From Pelagophyceae sp. CCMP2097 (lineage: Eukaryota > Sar > Pelagophyceae): 11,605 nucleotides of DNA. The notes under the pieces are model-generated. The model was not told where the DNA came from, searched no databases, and saw only the letters and a program-made list of their open reading frames with translations. This document shows, one piece after another, positions 1 through 7,375 of the stretch; position 1 is the stretch's first letter; the number at the start of each line of letters is the position of its first letter. The position numbers were made by a program, and so were the translations under genes. The stretch spans positions 26,601-38,205 of the forward strand of contig MU657387.1 in assembly GCA_026770575.1 (NCBI GenBank). Direction: 5' to 3'.

Positions 1-247
1 CCCCTCCGCGCGGCGCGCCCGCGCGGCGCGCCCGCGGCGCGCCCGCGCCGCGCGCCCGCGCCGGGTTAACGCTCATCTAACGTTCGCTCAACGCCCATCC
101 ATCGAACTCTTCCCGCGCTTTAAAAGCAATTTCCGCGCTTTAAAAGCTGCTTTAAGTAGAGCTTTTAAAGTAGCTTTACGCGCAAATACAGACTTTTGGC
201 AACTTTAAAAGTAGCTTTAAAAGCTGCTTTAAAAAAGTGAATCTGTC
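1..247 (-). mobile_element. Partial family 1 inverted-repeat element (copy A)
   Basis: This is the right-hand part of an element whose other end lies outside the window. It starts in a GC-rich block (1-62, built of GCGCGCCC-like units). It then runs through a segment shared almost base for base with 5265-5400 and, inverted, with 5890-6050. Next come several copies of the subterminal motif CTTTAAAAGC. It ends at 247 in the reverse complement of GACAGATTCACTTTTTT, followed by TA at 248-249. Copy A has an uninterrupted GTCTGTATTTGCGC site (reverse strand, around 183-193), which is the empty site for the MITE at 5494-5876. No coding sequence is visible, so it is probably a non-autonomous DNA transposon. 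The TA flank fits the Tc1/mariner type, but I see no transposase. Confidence 0.7.
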
Positions 248-249
248 TA

Positions 250-1141
250 TTGCCTTTGTCGCCAGGGCGGAGGCGAGCGAGAGTCGCAACGGCCATGTGT
301 GTTGCTCGAGGCGCGCTCGGCGGCTGTCGATGCAAGCTTCAAGCTGGGGGTCAGTGCAAAGGTGTGTCTCCACTCGCTTTGGGCAGTGTGTTGAATGTCC
401 ATCCCAAGGGGGCTTCTTGGATCGAACAAAGTACGATAATAACGATTAGTTTATATACTTAAAGGTTGTTAACATCAATATCCAACATATTGACATGATC
501 AAGTGAGGCCACAAACGACAAGCGACACTACGCACACAAAGTTTGCCTCAGGTTTGGGTTTCAACTCTATATTTTGTTATTTTTTTGCCCCCTGAACCCT
601 CGATTTTCCAGACTCCTTTTAACCCCCCCCCCACGCGAAACTGCAAGCCCGCGACGGCGACACGATGGCGCCGTCGAGGATCAATAGTAATAGATTATTT
701 TATTGGGGGTACCCTAAACCGCCTTTAATTTCGGCACTGCAAACCCCGCGCGCGCCTTGAAGCGAGCCTCGTTTGGGCGACTCTTCAATAAGCCTTTAAG
801 AAGAAAATTAATTGATCGCCGGTGATAATTGAATTCGACAGTGCCTGCCTCCGGAGTTCAGCGCACCACGGCACAGGTGTTTCAAGTCCTCTCAAAAACG
901 GATTTCGTTGAGAAATTAAGTAATCAGAAAAAGGGTCGTTCCGCCACCGTGACTTTTTATCCCTACGAGCTTAGCTCCCTCTAAAAAAAGTTTATAAAAT
1001 CTCGTTTTCATCCACTAAGTTTTGCCTTATTTTCGATGCAAGGAGTCTGCAAGTACAGAGCCGAAATCGTTTTTGTTTGAACTCCAAATCTGCAGGCCCA
1101 TGGCAGCTTTGGCGTCCTGGTGCGACGGACGGGGTGCGTCT
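250..1141. other. Intergenic stretch without a recognisable gene
   Basis: Both strands have only short open frames with no coding character. The sequence is of mixed composition, with AT-rich parts (roughly 425-500 and 780-1020) and runs of T and C near 575-635. I see no RNA gene, repeat array or clear promoter here. Confidence 0.6.
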
Positions 1142-1355
1142 CCGCTTGACCCTAAGGGCTTCATCGCTTCGTCTCACCAGGCTCATTCGATAGAACCCTT
1201 AGGGCCAAGCGGAGGCGGCGTCGGTCGCGCGTTAAGGCATTTCCGGCATCGGCGCCTGCGCCGACACCCGGTGCGTCCCTCGTTTACCATCCCCGCTTGA
1301 CCCTAAGGAATTCATCGCTTCGTCTGCGGAGGCCTAAGCGATAGAGCTCTTAAAA
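1142..1355. repeat. Imperfect 64-bp direct repeat pair with hairpin
   Basis: Bases 1142-1205 and 1293-1355 are related. The first 33 bases (starting CCGCTTGACCCTAAGG) differ at only two positions, and the remainder is looser, with a shared CGATAGA. In the first copy, CCGCTTGACCCTAAGGG is answered by CCCTTAGGGCCAAGCGG at the far end. This could form a 17-base-pair stem with one mismatch around a loop of about 37 bases. In the second copy the right arm is largely lost. The role is unknown; it could be a small foldback repeat or a duplicated regulatory stretch upstream of the decayed gene. Confidence 0.55.
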
Positions 1356-1478
1356 ACGAACGGGGCCCTCGTCGTTGGTTCGACTTTGCCTTCGCAGCGC
1401 CCCTGCGGCGTCCCGCGTGCCCCGGCGCCCACTGTGTCTCGAGGGTGGTGCCTCCTTCGCATTCTAGGAGCCCTGTCC

Positions 1479-3322
1479 ATGGGGAGACCCAGAAACCAAC
1501 CTATAGACACCGGAATCCCGTATATACTTTTCAACGACGGCGTTTACACAGGCGGAGGCGGTGGCGCGGCGATGCACCCAGACGCCGGCGGCGCGTGTTG
1601 CATATCGGCCTTTTCGACTGAGGAACGTACGCGCCGGTACGTGCTCGTCGAGCACCTCGAGCAGGTGTACGGCCTCTCGCGCGAGCAGCTCGTGGCGGCG
1701 GCCAAAAAGGGGCCGCTCGTCTGTCACCTTTGCCGGTCCTTTAAAGTGGCCGGCCCGGGACGGGAAGCGCGGCAACCCGATTACCCACATTGCGTTCAAC
1801 CCCGACGAGTGCTGCGAGCCGTCGCTCCCGGATCGTGCGACCGATGTCTTTGGCCCGGTGATGCGCGCCCAGAAGCGGCGGCGCAGCGACACGTCGCCGC
1901 CCGAGGAGGAGAGTCCGGCTGCCGCCGCGCGGCAACAAGAAGCGTTAGAGTCGCTTGGCGGGGCAACTCCGAAGCCTCGGCGGCCATCGCGCCCGGTCAA
2001 GTTGAGGCGCGGCGCCGGCGGCGTGGACGCGTTCGCCAACGCCAACACCGAGAGGGCCGTCGCGGCTCGGGCCTTTTACAGGAGCGAGCTCGCCTTACTG
2101 GAGGCGCAGTTGGAGGAGCGGGTGGAAGCGCGCCTCGCCGCCGAGGGCGCAAAGATGAAGCGAGACGCCGTCGCCAGCGTCGCAAAGGCCAACACGCTCG
2201 CGCGCTGGCAGTACGAGCGCAAAGCTGCGACGCAGCTACAACTCGTCGAGGAGACGCTGGCCGTGGAGCGCCGGCTCAACGCGGAAATGAAGACGCGCGA
2301 GTGGTGGGAGGAGAACCTCTACGAACGGCAACGGTAAGCCAATGAGGATGTGCGAGCTGCCTAGGAGCGCGCCCACTCTGCCGAGACGCGCGCGGGCGCT
2401 GCCGACGCGCGGCGCAACGAGGCTGCTTTAGCCGCCGACTCTGCGGCGCGGGCGTGCGGCGTCGAGTACGCCCGCTCTTTGGCGGCCGAGAAACAAAAAG
2501 TCGCGGAGTCGACGTCTGAGCTCGCGGACTGCGTGCTGCTGCTCCAGCAGTCGACGGATACGTGCGACGCACGCAAGCGCGAGTGCCGGCGGAGCGGCAA
2601 AGAGCTCGCAAGCGTCCGCCAGAAGCTCGACGCTGTGACTGCCGATTTAGAAACGTCGTCCCTCCGGAAGCGCTGGCTCGAGTCGACCAACCAGTCGCTC
2701 TATGACCGCCTCGAGAACAAGGTCGCGCGCATCTGGGAGCTGCTGCCGGAGGCGCGCCAGCATAAAATTGATGCTGCAGCGTCCGCGCGGACCCTCGTCG
2801 CTTCTCAGAAGCTGACGGCGCAGTTACAGGGCGCCGGCGGTGTGGACGCGCGCTTCTTCGACAACGATGCTGCGACGGCGGGTCCAACCGCGAGCTTCCC
2901 TTTGACTTCTTCGACGGTGCGCAGTGGACCGAGCTGGACGAGCTCAAAGTTAAAGACGGCTCGTACGTGTTTCCTCACTTGAGGGGAACGCGCCCTTATA
3001 CTCAATGAGAAGGGATCCACACGCGCGCTCGTCCTAGGCGCATGGACACGATGAAATTGCTCACCCAGCTTCTGGCGCACGTCGATTTTCTGGCGGGAGA
3101 CCTGCGGAGCAGCAAGGCCCGCGGGCAGCGGCTCGCCCCCCTGCTCGCGCGCTACGCGCGGCCGTCCGACTCGTTCGAGCGCCGCGAGTACGCTGGCCTC
3201 GGCGCCGTCTTCGCGCAGATCTCGGTGAAGGAGTACGGCCCTGTACAATTGCACAGGCCACCCAGAATGGCAAGGACTTTCTTGACCCCTCATACCGTCT
3301 TGTAAACACACTGAATAAGTAT
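1479..3322 (+). pseudogene. Decayed gene for a coiled-coil protein, family unknown
   Basis: I do not recognise the family. Coding character runs on one strand through changing frames. Frame 3 from the ATG at 1479 to about 1750 includes a CHLC half zinc-finger-like motif. Frame 1 from about 1750 to 2870 includes NPITHIAFNPDECC, a basic KRRR patch and a long Glu/Arg/Ala/Leu-rich coiled coil. Frame 3 from about 2870 to 3245 includes ELPFDFFDGAQW. Frame 2 to 3322 includes NGKDFLDPSYRLVNTLNKYY. Each switch can be explained by a one-base indel. In-frame stops are TAA 2335-2337, TAG 2362-2364 and TGA 3006-3008. A MITE begins at 3325, in the last frame. Together these lesions point to a pseudogene. 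Assembly errors could explain the indels but not easily the stops and the insertion. A 31-base GTAAGC...CCTAG intron at 2334-2364 was considered, but it does not preserve the downstream frame. The start at 1479 is the first ATG with plausible coding behind it (MGRPRNQP); the frame is open further upstream. Confidence 0.6.
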
Positions 3323-3324
3323 TA

Positions 3325-3919
3325 CAAGATGGTTTCGCCAAGAAAGTCAAGTATTTTTTTGGGCAAATTTGAGACGGTCTTTCGAGGTACAGTTACCGGG
3401 GTCGCATGCAGCGCGCCGAGACGCCTCCAGCCGTGCCGGGTGAACTTTCCTACGTCTTATATGGGCTGAGAAAATCGATTTGGCGACTTTGGCGAGGGCC
3501 GTTACCACCCAAGGAGACCTCGGATTTTCGTTCACCCGGCGCCGATGGCCGCGTACGGCCGTGTGTAAGAAGGCTACGTCGAGCAACCACCGAAATACCT
3601 GACCCAAAAAGCCCGGGACTGTCACCCAAAAGCTACAGTTGGCCCATATTTTTGAAAAAATGGACCGTTTTTTTCTCTCTTTTTAAGAAAAGTGGCCGTT
3701 TTTTTTAGAAACTATGTGGTGTGTGTTTATATAAAAAGGGTGTCTTTATCTTTCGATCGTTGTAACTTTTGCAAAGGACGCTCTTTGGTTAAAGTAGAGC
3801 TCTGGCGGACTTTTCCTTGGGGTGCGTGCGCGGCCGCCGGAAGCTCAGCCCAATGCCCACTTTAGTTTTGCCCAAAAAAACGCGTAATGCAAAATCGGTT
3901 TCTTGGCGAAACCATCTTG
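3325..3919. mobile_element. 595-bp TA-flanked MITE (family 2)
   Basis: The ends are perfect 21-base inverted repeats, CAAGATGGTTTCGCCAAGAAA at 3325-3345 and its complement at 3899-3919. Both are directly flanked by TA (3323-3324 and 3920-3921), the duplication typical of Tc1/mariner-type insertion. A second inverted match, TTTTTTTGGGCAAA, lies further in on both sides (about 3353-3366 and 3867-3880). The interior has poly-T/poly-A runs around 3640-3715 but no transposase. It is inserted in the last readable frame of the decayed coiled-coil gene. Confidence 0.75.
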
Positions 3920-3931
3920 TATGACACAATA

Positions 3932-4275
3932 GACAGATTCACTTTTTTTGAACAAGATCAGAACTCAGAGTTCAGGCGATAGTTCAGAAGAGTTCGGAAA
4001 TCGTGTTTGCACTTTGAGTTCAGCCCGGAGGCGACGGCACTTTATCATCTTTATTTTGGCGATTGCAGTCACGTCCCATCGAAAATCTAGGTGAGCCGGT
4101 TCGAATCCCACCGGCGGCATTTCGAACATGATCTGAATTTGAACAAATCCTCACTAAATTTATTATTATTAATGTTTTCCAATGTGCAAGGTCAGTTCAG
4201 AACTGTGTATTTTCGTTTTCTGAACAAGTTCTGAACAAGTTCAGTCTGAACAAGTTCAGAAAAAGTGAACCTGTC
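3932..4275. mobile_element. 344-bp TA-flanked MITE of family 1 with GTTCAGAA subrepeats
   Basis: The ends are GACAGATTCACTTTTTTT (3932) and the complement of GACAGGTTCACTTTTT (ending 4275), each next to TA (3930-3931, 4276-4277). Inside both ends are many copies of a CTGAAC/GTTCAG motif, for example three copies of GAACAAGTTC-type sequence between 4222 and 4260. The interior has no open frame. It carries a Pol III B-box-like sequence (separate entry). Its end motif is the same as that of the adjacent foldback element, so the two probably used the same mobilising enzyme, although their subterminal repeats differ. Confidence 0.72.
4098..4108 (+). promoter_or_regulatory. Pol III B-box-like site, possible tRNA relic
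   Basis: GGTTCGAATCC matches the B-box/T-loop consensus at every position. It is followed by CACCGGCGGCA, like the 3' end of a tRNA. If the four bases AGCC at 4094-4097 are treated as an insertion, GGTG-GG and CC-CACC form a regular T arm around TTCGAAT. I cannot find a matching 5' acceptor half, and an upstream A box is weak at best (TGGCGATTGCAG near 4055). It is therefore a tRNA- or SINE-derived remnant, not a functional tRNA. Confidence 0.35.
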
Positions 4276-4371
4276 TAATAGACAGCTTCACTTTTTTAAA
4301 GCTACTTTCAAGCTGATTTCGCACTTTGCATAACGTCGCCTAAAACGCTTCAACGAAGAAGAACCAAGCCG

Positions 4372-4908
4372 CTGCCTCGCGCCGGAGGACTTTGCGCACT
4401 GGTACGAGATCGCCCAGGACCGCAACCGGTGGCGCGGCATCGTCAAAGACATCGACCTCTGATCGGCACGGCGCGCCGGGACGTCGACGTCGACGGCGAG
4501 GGCTGCGACGCAGGCACGCAGGCGCGGGCGCGTCGGCGCGCACCGGCGCGGACGATGGCACGGGCCAAGCGTCACGCGTTACGGGCGAAAGGCGCGCCGC
4601 GCGTCGGCGCACGTGCGTCGGCGTTGGTCGTCGGCGCGGCCAAGCGGCGCGCGCGCGAGCGCAGCGCAGCGAACGAGCGGCCGGCGGCGCGGCGCGGCAG
4701 TCGCCGTCGCCGCCGCCGTCACCACCACAGCGACGAAAACACCAACACGCGCGTCAACACAACAACAACACCACCAAAACAATCCGGCCGACCCACCATC
4801 GCCCTGGACTCTTCCTGTCATCCCGGTCCATCGCGTTCAATGAAAAGAGCGTTAACGTGTGCATCCCAGCTTCCAATTTTATGAAAGGGTAATCACTGAC
4901 TGACTGAC
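4372..4908 (+). mobile_element. 5'-truncated LINE insertion with (ACTG)n tail
   Basis: It sits in the left arm of the foldback and is absent from the right arm, which keeps one copy of the target (6399-6411, complement). The 13-base AAGAACCAAGCCG at 4359-4371 is repeated at 4909-4921, as expected of a target-site duplication. The insert starts in the last codons of a reverse-transcriptase-like frame and continues with about 445 bases of 3' untranslated sequence. That part is GC-rich at first and then rich in CAACA/CCACCA from about 4720. The insert ends in ACTGACTGACTGAC (4895-4908). Short simple-repeat tails instead of poly(A) are known in several LINE clades. Confidence 0.75.
4373..4462 (+). 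pseudogene. C-terminal remnant of a LINE reverse transcriptase ORF
   Basis: Twenty-nine codons end at TGA 4460-4462 and include FAHWYEIAQDRNRWRGIVKD. A tryptophan, then AQDR, then WR followed by a hydrophobic residue, just before the stop, is the usual look of the C-terminal end of non-LTR retrotransposon ORFs (AxDRxxWRxxV). Everything upstream, including the catalytic YADD-type core, is missing because the copy is 5'-truncated. The frame stays open upstream of 4372, but that part belongs to the host foldback arm. The family call is by motif only; I could not compare it with a database. Confidence 0.6.
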
Positions 4909-5493
4909 AAGAACCAAGCCGACGGTGCTATGCGCATCTCCTGCTAACGCCGATGCGCCCAGCGCGCTCAGATCCTTCAGACTCGATGATGGAATTAGAC
5001 AAGTTCACTTTTTTCAAGCTACTTTTCAAGCTACTTTTTCAACATATCTTTGGTCGCTTCAACGTGAGCGCGAAGCGGCGTCAAGGGCGCCTTCCTTCGG
5101 CCCCCCAGGTAACATGGCGCGCGGGACGGGGCACGTCGGCCCTGCGACCGGCCCGCGCCTCGACGGAGGCGCGGGCACCATCGGCGCCGCCCCGCCCGCC
5201 AGAGGCCGCGCCCCGCCCTCCGCGCGCGGCGCCCGCGCGGCGCGCCCGCGCCGCGCGCCCGCGCCGGGTTAACGCTCATCTAACGTTCGCTCAACGCTCA
5301 TCCAACGAACTCTTCCCGCGCTTTAAAAGCATTTCCGCGCTTTAAAAGCAGCTTGAAAGCTGCTTGAAAGCTGCTTTCAAGCAGCTTTACGCGCAAATGC
5401 AGACTTTAAAGCAGCTTAAAATCGGCTTTATAGACAGCTTCACTTTTTTCAAGCAGCTTTTCAAGCTGCTTTTAAAGTTACCAATAGTCTGTA

Positions 5494-5876
5494 CTGGGGG
5501 GCTCAGCCAACTTCCCAGTTTTCACTACGCGGGGAACCCCTTTGATATTTCGCAGTACGACTTCTGTGGTCGGGAAATATTTTAAAATTTATGGACTTTT
5601 TCAATATTTCCAAATGTCACTCAATAATTTAAATACAGCAATTTCGTGTGAAAATCAAGAGATTTGACTCTATTTCATGTGAAAATCAAGGTTATTGCTT
5701 CCATTTCAGCTGAAATGGAGGTCAGAATCTACGATTTTTGGCGGCAAGTCTGATCTTTTGGTGTTGAGGTTCAGCCTTCGGGATTTTCGTACTTGCTGAT
5801 TACCCCTTTATTTTTTTCCGACTTCGATTTTTGGCGCGGGGAATTGGCGATTCGGGAAAATGGCTGAGCCCCACAG
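5494..5876. mobile_element. 383-bp TA-flanked MITE (family 3)
   Basis: The ends are CTGGGGGGCTCAGCC (5494-5508) and the complement of CTGTGGGGCTCAGCC (5862-5876), with one mismatch in 15. Each is flanked by TA (5492-5493, 5877-5878). The empty site is visible in copy A (TA at 187-188). The interior is AT-richer than its surroundings and holds an 18-base palindrome, CCATTTCAGCTGAAATGG (5700-5717). It also has a near-exact pair, ATTTCGTGTGAAAATCAAGA (about 5641) and a copy with two changes (about 5673). There is no coding sequence. It lies in the centre of the foldback element and so arrived after that structure or its parent element. Confidence 0.75.
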
Positions 5877-6492
5877 TATTAATTTTGCGCGTAAAGCTAC
5901 TTTAAATAAAAGCTCTTCTTTTCAAGCTGCGATTTAAAAGTAGAGCTTTAAAAGCAGCTTTTAAAGCGTGGAATTTGCTTTTAAAGCGCGGGAAGAGTTC
6001 GTTGGATGAGCGTTGAGCGAACGTTAGATGAGCGTTAACCCGGCGCGGGCGCGCGGCGCGGGCGCGCCGCGGGCGCGCCGCGCGGGTGCGCCGCGCGTAG
6101 GGGGCGGGGCGCGGCCTCTGGCGGGCGGGGCTGCGCCGATGGTGCCCGCGCCTCCGTCGAGGCGCGGGCCGGTCGCGGGGCCGACGTGCCCCGTCCCGCG
6201 CGCCATGTTACCTGGGTGGCCGAAGGAAGGCGCCCTTGACGCCGCTTCGCGCTCACGTTGAAGCGACAAAAGATATGAAGAAAAAGTAGCTTGAAAAGTA
6301 GCTTGAAAAAAGTGAACTTGTCTAATTCCATCATCGAGTCTGAAGGATCTGAGCGCGCTGGGCGCATCGGCTTCAGCAGGAGATGCGCATAGCACAGTCG
6401 ACTTGGTTCTTGCTCGTTAAAGCATTTTAGGCGACGTTATGCAAAGTGCGAGGTCAGCTTGAAAAGTAGCTTGAAAAAAGTGAAGCTGTCTA

Positions 6493-6537
6493 ATGAAAGT
6501 GCAAGCTTTTGTCATAATACGATATGGGAAGGCCTAA
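6493..6537 (+). pseudogene. Possible displaced 3' end of the coiled-coil pseudogene
   Basis: If the three TA-flanked insertions (3325-3919, 3932-4275, 4281-6490) are removed, each with one TA, the frame ending at 3322 continues. It runs through the 11 bases at 3921-3931 and the three at 4278-4280 into 6493, and stops at TAA 6535-6537. The tail would read YDTIIMKVQAFVIIRYGKA. An open run this short could also arise by chance, so the assignment is tentative. Confidence 0.35.
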
Positions 6538-6597
6538 GCTCGTAGTGTTTTGTGCAATTGTATCGACGCGTCGCGACGCCACGATGCGCGCGTCTTG

Positions 6598-6765
6598 ATG
6601 CTATTCGCCCTTCTGATGGTTGCGGCTCTCGCCATTACGATGGCGGCCAAGGCGTCGAAGTTCGGTCACCCCAACGGGTGGCCTTTGAGAAACCGGGCGC
6701 TCGGAAAGTTCCCCCGTCGCTCTTGGCCCGAGGTTCTTGGCTGCACCGACGAAGCCTTCGCATGA
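6598..6765 (+). CDS. Small secreted protein, possible truncated potato inhibitor I domain
   Basis: The ATG at 6598 opens a 55-residue frame. Residues 1-19 look like a signal peptide (MLFALLMVAALAITMAAKA), with possible cleavage after an Ala-x-Ala site. Near the end is RRSWPEVLGCTDEAFA. The spacing of W, P, E, G, E and A matches the N-terminal motif of the potato inhibitor I (chymotrypsin inhibitor 2/eglin) serine protease inhibitor family, WPELVG...EEA. The family usually continues for about 50 more residues, including the reactive loop and a C-terminal RDRVR-like strand. Here TGA follows directly, and I find no continuation in any frame nearby and no usable splice donor before the stop. It would thus be a broken copy or a small protein that resembles the motif by chance. 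It begins about 100 bases right of the foldback element. A frame open further upstream lacks an ATG. Confidence 0.35.
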   Translation: MLFALLMVAALAITMAAKASKFGHPNGWPLRNRALGKFPRRSWPEVLGCTDEAFA

Positions 6766-6837
6766 AAATGCGGTTCGCGTGCGTCCGCGACTGCCTGCGT
6801 CTAGGGGTATAGTTGGAAACCCTGGACCGCTCAACAT

Positions 6838-7110
6838 TACAAACGGAGTCGCGAGCGGGGCACCGTGAAAGAAGAGTGACTACCGAGTGATAAGCAGCAA
6901 CCGTCGTACCGTAGGCGACCGCGTGAAGCGCGACGAGCTGATGTACGCGGCTCTTTCGGTCTTGAAGGAGAGCGCCGGCCTCAGGGCATCGAGACGAGAG
7001 CACAACGCGGCGCGTACGCGAAAAATTCGAAAAGGCCGACGCGACCGCCGCGGCGGCCGCGCCCGCCGCCTGAAATTGTAATGTCTTAAGTGTACGTCTT
7101 AACTCATCGT
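6838..7110. other. GC-rich stretch without a supported gene
   Basis: Several frames are open on both strands because stop codons are rare in this composition, but none shows a domain, a signal or consistent coding character. One frame ends in REKFEKADATAAAAAPAA at 7077-7079, which could be the end of an exon; there is no good start or splice site to support it. Confidence 0.4.
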
Positions 7111-7259
7111 CGGACTGTCGAGGGGGTAAGTTTACGCGACGCGTGTCGTGGACGAGCAGAGTCAGGTGGACGATCAGAGTCAGACAAGGAGCCACGGAGA
7201 TCGAACGGTTTCCAAGGGCAAAGGACGCCGCGCTACGAGTAAGCGGACTGTCGAGGGGG
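7111..7259. repeat. Dispersed repeat, copy 1, with 16-bp direct repeats
   Basis: Bases 7120-7245 are about 85-90 percent identical by eye to 10811-10943, including ACGCGACGCGTGTCGTGGAC and GAACGGTTTCCAAGGGCAAA. CGGACTGTCGAGGGGG occurs at 7111-7126 and again at 7244-7259. This looks like either a target-site duplication of a short retroposon or the start of a second tandem unit. On the minus strand both copies read ALTRSAASFALGNRS in frame, so an old coding origin is possible. The family is unknown. Confidence 0.6.
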
Positions 7260-7336
7260 GGATAGAGATTCGAGAAGCCCCACCGTGCCGGCGTTTCAAC
7301 GCTTTCACAGCCCAAAAATGTTTCGAAGACCCTTTG

Positions 7337-7375
7337 CGTAGTGCCCACAGTCAGAGTTAGATCTGTGTTATGTAT
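7337..7375. repeat. 39-bp direct repeat, copy 1
   Basis: It begins CGTAGTGCCCACAGTCAGAG and matches 7729-7767 with one mismatch in 39 (T versus A at 7362). The pair bounds a 353-base segment holding the coiled-coil fragment on the minus strand. On that strand this copy reads 13 codons in frame with the fragment. Confidence 0.8.

Larger units (their letters stand above)
4281..6490. mobile_element. 2.2-kb foldback element of family 1 with long inverted arms
   Basis: It is bounded by GACAGCTTCACTTTTTT at 4281 and its complement ending at 6490, with TA on both outer sides (4279-4280, 6491-6492). The left arm (4281 to about 5395) and right arm (about 5895 to 6490) are inverted copies, about 97 percent identical by eye over 4998-5300, once a 550-base insertion in the left arm is discounted. 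Each arm again contains an internal end motif next to TA (4998 and 6322). Each also has a GC-rich block with GCGCGCCC-like units, the sequence GGGTTAACGCTCATCTAACG, and CTTTAAAAGC repeats. A further end motif starts at 5433. This suggests that an element of the same family sits inside a larger one, duplicated head to head. Open frames in the arms are mirror images of each other and show no known domain. Confidence 0.7.

Noticed and set aside
1..62. A CRISPR-like or centromeric array in the GCGCGCCC units.
   Set aside because: The units are short, variable and lack spacers; this is simple GC-rich sequence shared with the other copies of the element.
1022..1300. A 92-codon frame across the 64-base repeats.
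   Set aside because: It lacks an ATG at its start, and its reading includes the non-coding repeat pair.
2334..2364. A 31-base intron GTAAGC...CCTAG that would remove both stop codons of the coiled-coil gene.
   Set aside because: Its length is not a multiple of three, and the resulting frame meets a stop after about 20 codons, whereas the clear coiled-coil frame is the unspliced one.
4045..4125. A functional tRNA gene ending GGTTCGAATCCCACCGGCGGCA.
   Set aside because: There is no matching 5' acceptor half, the T stem is broken as written, and no anticodon arm can be drawn.
5031..6395. Open frames of 80-130 codons in the GC-rich arms of the foldback element, nearly the same on both arms.
   Set aside because: They are mirror images created by the inverted repeat, consist of low-complexity Ala/Arg/Pro sequence, and show no domain.
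3931..6492. Introner elements (transposon-derived introns).
   Set aside because: The elements do not sit in an intact coding gene, and TA-flanked ends do not supply evident GT-AG splice sites.
6635..7375. Extension of the minus-strand coiled-coil frame to a 344-residue protein.
   Set aside because: Beyond the 39-base repeat the frame crosses the dispersed repeat and the antisense of the secreted-protein frame, and loses coding character.
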